64,000 bases of DNA, from NCBI GenBank assembly GCA_025194985.1, contig JAOANE010000004.1:1-64000 (forward strand), written 5' to 3'. The stretch comes from Regnicoccus frigidus (GTDB lineage: Bacteria > Cyanobacteriota > Cyanobacteriia > PCC-6307 > Cyanobiaceae). Position 1 is the first letter of the stretch. Every line of letters starts with the position of its first letter. Position numbers and translations under genes: made by a program. Under the pieces are notes generated by a model. That model was not told where the DNA came from, did no database searches, and was given only the letters and a program-made list of their open reading frames with translations. This document shows positions 16,472-23,208 of the stretch, one piece after another.

Positions 16472-17221
16472 TCAATCGGGGGCCACCATGCCGAAGTGAC
16501 GCAGACCTTCGATGATTCCTGCGCAGCCATGGTCTTGAGCCAGGTAGATGTTCTTGAGTTCGGGATGGAGGGCGCGGAGTTTGGGCTCGGCATTTCCCAC
16601 CATGACCCCCTTGAGACCGGTTTCGAACATCGAGAGATCGTTGAGTGTGTCACCGGCTGTGACCACACGCTCGGGGGGAAGGTCCAGCAGCTGGAGCAAG
16701 CGCATCAAGGTGGAGCCCTTGTTCACTCCAGCCGGAAGAAGGTCGAGAAATTGATTATCGGAGAGCAGGCAATCCACCCCCAGGCTCTCCAGGCTGGCGA
16801 GAATGGAGGGATCAAACGTTTCGGGTTCGTAGTTGAAGGCGTAACGGCGCTCGGGGGGCTGGGCCTGGGGCTTGAGCCCGGCGACCCCGTCCAGGCAACC
16901 ATCGACCAAAGGGGCCACAACCTTCCACTGGGCCTCGATCGGATCGACGGCCATCGGCACGGTTTCCAGGCTGAGGCCACAGGCCACCGTGCAGCCCACA
17001 TCCCCGATCACCAGATGGGGCGCTGGCGGCGGCGGCTGAACTCCACCATCCAGCATGGCGCGCACGGCCCGACGGTCCCGACCGGTACAGAAAATATGCA
17101 ACACCTCCTGGCGTTGATCCGCCAACCAGCCATAGAGCTGGCGGCGGCTTTCAGGTGAACCGCCCAACAGGGTTCCATCGAGATCGGTGACGAGCACCAA
17201 GGCTGGGTCGCGCGGCAGCAC
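16472..17221 (-). CDS. HAD-superfamily sugar-phosphate phosphatase (sucrose-phosphatase-like)
   Basis: A roughly 249-residue HAD phosphatase of the S6PP/Cof type. Motif I is VTDLDGTLLGG, motif II is in IFCTGR, motif III is the Lys in NKGSTLM, and motif IV is VTAGDTLNDLSMFE. A cap domain lies between motifs II and III. The layout fits phosphatases that finish compatible-solute synthesis (sucrose, glucosylglycerate or glucosylglycerol phosphates). No synthase gene is adjacent, so the substrate is open. The frame continues to a TTG at 17326, but those extra codons are AT-rich and unlike the protein, so the GTG at 17221, preceded by GAGGCTGAG, is used. Confidence 0.8.
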   Translation of the reverse strand: MLPRDPALVLVTDLDGTLLGGSPESRRQLYGWLADQRQEVLHIFCTGRDRRAVRAMLDGGVQPPPPAPHLVIGDVGCTVACGLSLETVPMAVDPIEAQWKVVAPLVDGCLDGVAGLKPQAQPPERRYAFNYEPETFDPSILASLESLGVDCLLSDNQFLDLLPAGVNKGSTLMRLLQLLDLPPERVVTAGDTLNDLSMFETGLKGVMVGNAEPKLRALHPELKNIYLAQDHGCAGIIEGLRHFGMVAPD

Positions 17222-17631
17222 GCTTGAAATCTCAGCCTCAAATTGCTGACGGCTAGCGGTTTTGGAGATAGGTATGGAATTAATCGCGAAGATAATTATT
17301 TTATCATAATCATAAATTTCTGTCAAAAACTTCAGGATGTAGCTTCATGGGCAGCCTAAGTTCACGACACAAGATTTAGCAAAAAACCTGTGATTACAGC
17401 CCAAAGCCTAGTTTAAATCACTGACAAGTTGCTTTTACTGAGCTCACAAAGGCCTCTGTGGAAGCCTCTTCGCAGGGGTGTCCATACCTCTAGTTCCATG
17501 TGCTGCCATCCATCATCCAATGGCGCCGCAATCAAATCCATCCTATTCCGAGAGGTTCTGCAGGCCAGTCCGTCGGTTGCCAGCCCAATCGGCAGGATTT
17601 GAAGCAGACTTATCGTCTTAGCAGCTCCGCC
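17222..17631. other. 410-base divergent intergenic region with AT-rich palindrome
   Basis: This gap separates the HAD phosphatase (minus) from the small membrane protein (plus). Bases 17275-17345 are markedly AT-rich against the GC-rich surroundings. At 17291-17311 lies GATAATTATT...CATAATC, an imperfect 21-base palindrome loosely like a Fur box. The remainder (17350-17620) holds no gene I can support. Open frames there lack coding character. Confidence 0.6.
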
Positions 17632-18156
17632 ATGTCCCGCGAACAGGATCCTTTTCGTATTCCACGCGCCGGCTGGGAGGTGGCTCCTCTGGCGGGCTTT
17701 GCCAGCGTCGATCTCAACGCCAACGGCGGTGCCTTCGGTGGTGGTGAGTTCATCTCCGAGTCCACCGTCGGTGGGGTGCTCACCTATGCGATCTACCAGG
17801 CCCTGCTCACCGCCCTGCGCACCGAGGCCCTGCGCAAGCGAGGTGAGATCGACCGCGCCACCCAGTTGAAACTGATCCTCAGCACCAGCCTGGAAACAGC
17901 CAAAACCGGCGTTGCCGTCGGAGCGGTGCTTTCCGTAGTGCTGCTGGTTTTCCCCTGGTTGGCCTTCCCCCTTTCGCTGCTGGGGGCCGTGGGGGCCGGC
18001 AAGGCCTCGCTCGATCTCTTCCACGCCTTCTGGGATGGGCTCGATGAGGACCAGAAACTGCAGGTCACCGTGGCGGCCCACGAGGCGGGGATCAGCCTGG
18101 CCAGCTTCTTCGGCGCAGGCAGCGACGGGCTCGGCAGGGCCGCGAAGAGCAGCTGA
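17632..18156 (+). CDS. conserved cyanobacterial membrane protein of unknown function
   Basis: A 174-residue protein I cannot assign to a family. The N-terminal 60 residues are Gly-rich and soluble (AGFASVDLNANGGAFGGGEFISE). A helix with GGVLTYAIYQALLTALRTEALRKRG follows. Then come two membrane segments (residues about 95-130, VGAVLSVVLLVFPWLAFPLSLLGAVGAG split by a Pro turn) and a soluble helix ending GRAAKSS. The ATG at 17632 is chosen over a longer frame from 17500, whose extra residues are rich in rare combinations. It converges on the YciI-like gene with 6 bases between. Confidence 0.7.
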   Translation: MSREQDPFRIPRAGWEVAPLAGFASVDLNANGGAFGGGEFISESTVGGVLTYAIYQALLTALRTEALRKRGEIDRATQLKLILSTSLETAKTGVAVGAVLSVVLLVFPWLAFPLSLLGAVGAGKASLDLFHAFWDGLDEDQKLQVTVAAHEAGISLASFFGAGSDGLGRAAKSS

Positions 18157-18162
18157 ATCAGC

Positions 18163-18534
18163 TCAAGACTTCTGCTCTGCGTCTGGCTCTAGCTTTGAGT
18201 CTGGCTTTGACTTTGGCTCGCCATTAGGCGTTCTGCCACGGCCCAGTTCCCCCGCCACGACCCGCCATTCATGCAAGATCCAGCTCACGCAGCCAGAGGC
18301 GATGAGCGGGTCGCCGCGCACGATCGCTTCGGCTTCTGCAAAATCATGGGCCTGGAACAGGAGCATGCCACCGGCACCGCTGCCATTCCTGCCGAGTGAC
18401 TCGCGCCAGTAGCCCGTACTCGGGTGATGGCCCAGCCGCTCAAGCTCCCTGACCCAGGTGAGATGGTCGGGGAGAAAACGATCGAAGCGGGCGCGGTCGA
18501 CCACGCCTTCTTCGAGCTTCACGAACCAGGGCAT
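18163..18534 (-). CDS. YciI-like protein with repetitive C-terminal tail
   Basis: A 123-residue protein of the YciI/YCII ferredoxin-like fold. It starts MPWFVKLEEGVVDRARFDRFLPDHLTWV and has the family core GGMLLFQAHDFAEAEAIVRGDPLIASG, with the conserved His of DHLTW and an Asp in RGDPL. YciI proteins are small, mostly of unknown function, some dehydrochlorinase-related. The C-terminal 20 residues (Lys/Pro/Glu/Asp/Ser) are encoded by an imperfect hexanucleotide repeat (18171-18217) and look like an accretion. The ATG at 18534 is used because the upstream part overlaps the end of the ATPase gene and does not look like YciI. The stop codons of this gene and of the + strand gene lie 6 bases apart. 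Confidence 0.8.
   Translation of the reverse strand: MPWFVKLEEGVVDRARFDRFLPDHLTWVRELERLGHHPSTGYWRESLGRNGSGAGGMLLFQAHDFAEAEAIVRGDPLIASGCVSWILHEWRVVAGELGRGRTPNGEPKSKPDSKLEPDAEQKS
18171..18217. repeat. imperfect hexanucleotide repeat at the 3' end of the YciI-like gene
   Basis: From 18182 the + strand reads in 6-base units TCTGGC, TCTAGC, TTTGAG, TCTGGC, TTTGAC, TTTGGC (consensus TYTRRC), preceded by related TCTGC units. It encodes the repetitive Lys/Pro/Asp/Glu tail of the minus-strand protein. Confidence 0.7.
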
Positions 18535-18581
18535 GGCATCCGGTCGCCTTCCCGGCCATCTTGAACTGGCGCAGCAGGCGG

Positions 18582-21374
18582 CTACGGCATCGGGGAGCCA
18601 GCCCCGCCCAACCACACCCGGCCCGCCGGTTCAATCGCCATGGTTGAGGCCGGATCACAGGTCAACAGAATCACCTGCAGCCCCCGGTCGGCGGCCTCTT
18701 GCAGCATGTGCTGGACGCCGGCCTGGCGCTCTGGATCGGAATGGGCGAAAGCGTCGTCAAACACCAGGGGCAGGCTGCCGTCGTAGGCCTCCGCCAGCAC
18801 CTCGGCCATGGCCACCCGCAGGGCGGCAGCGAACTGCTCACGGGCACCGGTGCTGAGCAGCTCGAAGGCAAAGGCCGCCTCGTTGCCACGGCGCCACCGA
18901 AGGCTGCCGAAGCCGCCGCGGGCGTCGTAGGCCAGGCTCGCGCGCGGAGCCTCCGGGAAGACATGGGCCAGGTAGGCGCCAATGCGCTTGGTCAGAGGCG
19001 CGGCGTACTGGCTGGCCATGGCGTTCTGTTCTTCCTCCAGCAAACGCCGCAGCAGCGAGAGAATGTCGGCCTCCTTCTGGAGGCGCTCGAGCTCGGAAAG
19101 CCGCGACTCCAGATCGGCTTGCTTTTGCTCCAGCTCAGCCTGGCGATCCACCTGCCCATCGCCCTGCAGCTTCCCCTCGGCGCGGATGCGGGCCTCGCTC
19201 GCCTCCCGTTCCTGCTGCTGCAGCGAGCGGATGGTTCGATCCAGAGCCTGGGCCTGGCGCTGCAGGTCCTCCGGAGCCAGAGCGGATAATTCCGCCTCAA
19301 GCTCACTGAGCTGGGCCGCTCCACGCTGGCGGCGTTCATCCAGGCCAGCGATTTCAGCCGCCAGGGCTTCGCTAGAGCCGCGGCGCTGCAACACGGCATC
19401 GATTCGGGTCCTGGCCTCAAGCAGCTGGTTCCGACTCTCGTTGAGGGCCAAGTCGGCGGACTTGAGCGCGTTCAGAAGCGAATCGAGCGCGCTCTCGGCC
19501 TCCTGGACAAAATGCAGCTGCCGCTGCTCGGCATCGAGGGCCTGCGTCCTGGCGATCCGGGCGATCCGCAGGTCGGACTCCAGCCGGGCCATCAGAGTCT
19601 CAGGGTCCTGATCGAGGCCTGAGTCGGAATCGGAGTTGGAGTCTGCGTTGGCGTTGTAGTTGGAGTTGGCGTTGGCGTTGGTAGGGGCGAAGTCAGCGGC
19701 GTGCGCATCCATCTGCTCCCGCAACTCATCCAGTTGTTGACGAATGGAGGCCGGATCCTCTGCACCGCGCTGCTCCAGCAGCCGTTCCCGCTCACCCAGC
19801 AGGTCGCTGCGACGCCGCTCCGCTGTGGCGGCGGCATCCACGGAGTCGAGCTGCCAGCGCGCCAGCTCCTTGCTGAGGGCGGCCTCACTCGCCTCCAGCT
19901 GCTGCTGGGCCTCGGCGGCCGTTGTTCCTCCTCCCGGGACCAAGCGCAGCTCGACGTTGTCGCCCACCTCAAGAACGGCGGTGGCAGAGAGCGTCCTGGT
20001 GCCGCCACTCGCCAACAGGTCCCCATTGATCCGCACCGGTTGGCCGGCGCGGATCACCTCGATGCCGGCGGCCATCGCCTCGGCCCTGACCCGGGCAGCC
20101 TGCAGCGCCTGCTGCCGCTGGCGCAGACGATCCACCGCCTGTGCATCGATCCCCGGGAGCAGAGCGAGATCCTTCTCCAGCGACGCCAGATTCGCCTGAA
20201 GCTGCTCGCCAGCCCGCAGACGGCTGGCAAGTTGCTGCCGGCGCTGCTCGAGGCGGGACCAACGCAGCCGTTGCTCGATCCCCTCTGCCCAAGCCGTGCG
20301 CTCTGCACTGGCCTGCCGCAGGCTTTCGAGCTGGCCGCGGGCCAACTGACGCTGCTGCTCAACGGCTCGGTGCCGGCTGTTGAGATCAACCTGCTGCCGT
20401 GTCTTCGGAGCCAGAGCAGCTTCGAGCGCTGCGGCCTGCTTGCGCTGGTGGTCCAGCTGGTCCCTGTCGGCCACGCGATCGTCAAACTCTTTGCGCAGAC
20501 CCGTTAGCACAGGGCGCTCCTGGTTCACACGGGTGATCAGTTCCCGGCTGCGGCGCAGGCGGCCTTCAAGGGCCTGGCGCTCTTCGCTGCAGCGGGGCAG
20601 CTCAGAAGCCATGCGTACCTGAATGTCGACAGCCTGATCAAACGCCTGCTGGAACCCCTGCTGCTGCTGCAGGCTGTCCTCGATGTCCTTGAGATCATTG
20701 CGGGCTGCAGCGGCGGCGGCGGCGGCTCGTTGCAGGGCTGATCCCTTGCGCACCTGGGGTGTGCGGTTGCTGCCTCCGGCTGTGAACACCTCAGCCCAGC
20801 GCCTCTGGATGTCGTCGAGCACGGCCAGATCAAGGGGCGATTGCACCCCCAGGTCGGCACCGGCCTGCAGCCGCTCGACCAAGCGGTCATGGTCGTAGCT
20901 GGAACTGGGCAGGCCGAGAGGGTTGTCGCTGGAGGATCCCTGCCACACCCACAAATGCCCCCAACGTTCCTTGAGCTGCTCAGCCGCCGCACGGGTGCGG
21001 GCCACAGCTGCCGTACCAATCAGCTGGGCCAGCCGTTCCTCTGCCGCCTCTCCCTGCAGGCTCCGGCCTCCGGAATCCTGCAGCGAAACGCTGCCCCGGG
21101 TGCCGGCAAAGCGTTTGCGCAGGACCCAGCTGTCACCGGCGCAGCTGAAGGCCAATTCCACCTCGGGATCGGCCATGAAAGGGTCGCTCTTCATCGCATC
21201 AAGCACGCTGCCGCCGGTCTTGACCGGCAAGAACAGGGCGCGGTGGAGGGCTTCGGCGATGGTGCTCTTGCCGGACTGGTTCGGGCCAGCAATCACCGTG
21301 AATCGTGGATCGAACGCCAACGCCAGATCACGGTGGAGGCGGTAGTCGCGGACTCGAGCAGAGAGCAGGCGCAT
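18582..21374 (-). CDS. SMC-like ATPase of a YhaN/SbcC-type nuclease complex
   Basis: A 930-residue ABC-type ATPase. The Walker A GPNQSGKST is at residues 30-38, after the typical start MRLLSARVRDYRLHRDLALAFD. Two long coiled coils follow, with a hinge near residues 565-585. The C-terminal half has the ABC signature LLSTGAREQFAAALRVAMAEV and Walker B LPLVFDDAFAHSDPER. The signature (S-x-G-x-x-EQ) and length resemble Bacillus YhaN more than SbcC, and no CxxC zinc hook is visible. The hinge is instead an Asn/Ala/Ser/Asp repeat encoded by ten hexanucleotides. With the phosphoesterase 54 bases upstream it should form a DNA end-processing complex. Its 3' end overlaps only discarded upstream codons of the YciI-like gene. 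Confidence 0.85.
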   Translation of the reverse strand: MRLLSARVRDYRLHRDLALAFDPRFTVIAGPNQSGKSTIAEALHRALFLPVKTGGSVLDAMKSDPFMADPEVELAFSCAGDSWVLRKRFAGTRGSVSLQDSGGRSLQGEAAEERLAQLIGTAAVARTRAAAEQLKERWGHLWVWQGSSSDNPLGLPSSSYDHDRLVERLQAGADLGVQSPLDLAVLDDIQRRWAEVFTAGGSNRTPQVRKGSALQRAAAAAAAARNDLKDIEDSLQQQQGFQQAFDQAVDIQVRMASELPRCSEERQALEGRLRRSRELITRVNQERPVLTGLRKEFDDRVADRDQLDHQRKQAAALEAALAPKTRQQVDLNSRHRAVEQQRQLARGQLESLRQASAERTAWAEGIEQRLRWSRLEQRRQQLASRLRAGEQLQANLASLEKDLALLPGIDAQAVDRLRQRQQALQAARVRAEAMAAGIEVIRAGQPVRINGDLLASGGTRTLSATAVLEVGDNVELRLVPGGGTTAAEAQQQLEASEAALSKELARWQLDSVDAAATAERRRSDLLGERERLLEQRGAEDPASIRQQLDELREQMDAHAADFAPTNANANSNYNANADSNSDSDSGLDQDPETLMARLESDLRIARIARTQALDAEQRQLHFVQEAESALDSLLNALKSADLALNESRNQLLEARTRIDAVLQRRGSSEALAAEIAGLDERRQRGAAQLSELEAELSALAPEDLQRQAQALDRTIRSLQQQEREASEARIRAEGKLQGDGQVDRQAELEQKQADLESRLSELERLQKEADILSLLRRLLEEEQNAMASQYAAPLTKRIGAYLAHVFPEAPRASLAYDARGGFGSLRWRRGNEAAFAFELLSTGAREQFAAALRVAMAEVLAEAYDGSLPLVFDDAFAHSDPERQAGVQHMLQEAADRGLQVILLTCDPASTMAIEPAGRVWLGGAGSPMP
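19621..19680. repeat. ten tandem hexanucleotides within the SMC-like ATPase hinge
   Basis: Exactly ten 6-base units: GAGTCG, GAATCG, GAGTTG, GAGTCT, GCGTTG (twice), TAGTTG, GAGTTG, GCGTTG (twice); consensus GMGTTG. In frame on the minus strand they encode alternating Asn-Ala, Asn-Ser, Asn-Tyr and Asp-Ser dipeptides. Unit number could vary without breaking the frame. Confidence 0.9.
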
Positions 21375-21428
21375 GGGGTTGGTTCTCTCCGGTCTGAGCC
21401 GTGAGGCGTGGTGGTGATGGCTGCGGGT

Positions 21429-22658
21429 CTAAGGGGAGCCAGCCGTTTCGGCATGGCCACTTAGGCAAGCGCGGTGCAACTCACGCAGACCCATGCGGGC
21501 CAGCTCATCAGCAGCAGCGGAATCGCCACCGCCCTCGCCGGCTTCAATCAGTTGCTGCAGCCGCTGGGCCACCCGAGCGACCAGTGGATCACCGGCGCGC
21601 TCGGTGAGCTGGCGCAACTCGGCTGGATCGGGGGCAACGCTGGTGCGATCACGCCGTTTGAGCCGCAGCAGCCGGGCCTCCAGGCGCTCCAGCAGATCCT
21701 GCAACCGGGTTGCCATCGCCAGGCTGAGGCTGCCGTCGAGTTCGAGCAGCAGTAGATCTTCATTGCTGCGCGAACCGATCGCCTCGCGCAGCAACTGCTC
21801 CAGACGCCCGAGATCGTCGTCACTGTTGAAGCGATGGTGGAGATGGTGCCAACGCAGGCCGCCCGTGGGCAGCGGAACAACATCAGGGAGGGCGCCACGG
21901 GCAACGCTCACCACCAGCACCTGACCGGAGCAGTAATCGGCGGAGCGGGGGAAGCGGTCCATCTCGTGACAGCCTGCGTACCAAGCCCGCGGCCCCACCT
22001 GCTTGAGCCCATGCCAATCGCCGAGGGCGATGTAGTCGATCTCGGCGGCGGGAAGGGAGGACAGATCGATGCGGTTGGTGGGCACCGGTGGGTTCTCGTC
22101 GTCGGTGTCGGAGCTCTCGAGTGCCCCAAAGCCCTGGATCGAACCATGGGCGATGGCGATGCGTGGTTGATCGACCCAGGGCGAAAAGTCGAGATGTCGC
22201 AACCAGGCAGTGGGATCCAGGGGCTCGGCTTTGCGCAGCAGCGGACAGGGCAGCACTACGCCACCTGCCAGCCCAATCGTGCCCAATGCAAAGGGCTGGC
22301 GGTCCAGCAGAACCTGCAGGTTGGGAGCCAGCTGGGCTCGCTCCTCCTTGAAATAGGCCTCCTGCCACAGACTGCCGGCACCGCCATGGTCGTGGTTGCC
22401 AGGGATCACCAGAACCGGAAGTTTCAGGGCTCCAATGGCACTGCAGGCCGCCGACACGTCTGCGCGGGTGGGCTGGGGAGAATCGAAGAGATCCCCAGCC
22501 ACCACAATAAAGGCCGCCCCCTGCTGGCGCGCCACAGACCCAAGCCGGGTAATGGCAGTCAGCCGCTCCTGCCTGAGACGGGCCCGCTTGTCAGCATCGC
22601 TGACGCGGGCATAGGGCTTGCCAAGCTGCCAGTCAGCCGTGTGGAGGAAGCGGAGCAT
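21429..22658 (-). CDS. SbcD/YhaO-like DNA repair exonuclease, metallophosphoesterase subunit
   Basis: A 409-residue calcineurin-like phosphoesterase. The five metal-binding motifs are HTADWQLG (residues 6-13), VAGDLFDSPQPT, IPGNHDHGG, AHGSIQG and ALGDWHGLKQV. The usual D-x-H motif I is D-W-Q here, a real deviation, because SbcD/Mre11 has DxH. YhaO-type proteins are about the same length. The C-terminal third is helical and may bind the ATPase. It lies 54 bases upstream of the SMC-like ATPase gene on the same strand, so the two are surely one operon. Whether it retains nuclease activity without the motif I histidine is open. Confidence 0.85.
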   Translation of the reverse strand: MLRFLHTADWQLGKPYARVSDADKRARLRQERLTAITRLGSVARQQGAAFIVVAGDLFDSPQPTRADVSAACSAIGALKLPVLVIPGNHDHGGAGSLWQEAYFKEERAQLAPNLQVLLDRQPFALGTIGLAGGVVLPCPLLRKAEPLDPTAWLRHLDFSPWVDQPRIAIAHGSIQGFGALESSDTDDENPPVPTNRIDLSSLPAAEIDYIALGDWHGLKQVGPRAWYAGCHEMDRFPRSADYCSGQVLVVSVARGALPDVVPLPTGGLRWHHLHHRFNSDDDLGRLEQLLREAIGSRSNEDLLLLELDGSLSLAMATRLQDLLERLEARLLRLKRRDRTSVAPDPAELRQLTERAGDPLVARVAQRLQQLIEAGEGGGDSAAADELARMGLRELHRACLSGHAETAGSP

Positions 22659-23208
22659 GGAATCGGCCCAAAGTCAGGGGTGTGAGTCAACGAGAAACCG
22701 TTCTGGCGCTGTACGCCATTCATTAGTACTGCCCTTAAGATCATCGCGTCTAAGCCACCAACAGATCCATAGGAAGTTTGCCTTCCAACAGACCATCACC
22801 CACGGAAAGAGGCATCAAGCCTAGAAAGCTGGGTACTGTCTCATCTTGGTACTGTCTCACTAATGACCGGCCTGATCAGGAGGCAGGCAAGCAGATTACC
22901 TATTGGAATTGGATCGGTTTCGCCAAGATCAATAACAAGGCCAATAAGCAGACCAGACCTTTCAGACTGACTTCGAAGACTGTTGATCTTGCCATATCCA
23001 GCCTGCCAGCTATCGCTGAAGATTCTGCAGAGAGTTTTTGGCGTCATCAGAAGAAGCGATCATTGACTTGTTCGCTATGCTTGATAGTCGCCAGTTCACC
23101 TTTATTTTTCTAATTTTAACTTTTGAGTGACGCTCCACTCAAATAAAGAATCGGGACGGATGTTGCAGGCAAATCAACCGGATTCCAGCAGCTGCAAATG
23201 GTCCATGC
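22659..23208. other. 550-base AT-richer gap with decayed sequence and short repeats
   Basis: There is no supportable gene. Open frames at 22778-23113 (+) and 22841-23047 (-) have composition unlike the neighbours, no recognisable motif and no ribosome site. A 12-base direct repeat GGTACTGTCTCA occurs at 22832 and 22848. A perfect 8-base inverted repeat, TTTGAGTG/CACTCAAA with a 6-base loop, sits at 23122-23143 about 65 bases past the helicase stop, without a following T-run. The gap may be the remnant of an inserted element. Confidence 0.6.

Noticed and set aside
22778..23113. A 111-residue open frame in the gap before the helicase gene.
   Set aside because: No family motif, no ribosome site, composition of a decayed intergenic region.
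23122..23143. Perfect inverted repeat near the helicase stop taken as a terminator.
   Set aside because: No T-run on either strand directly after the stem; it is left as a hairpin of unknown role.
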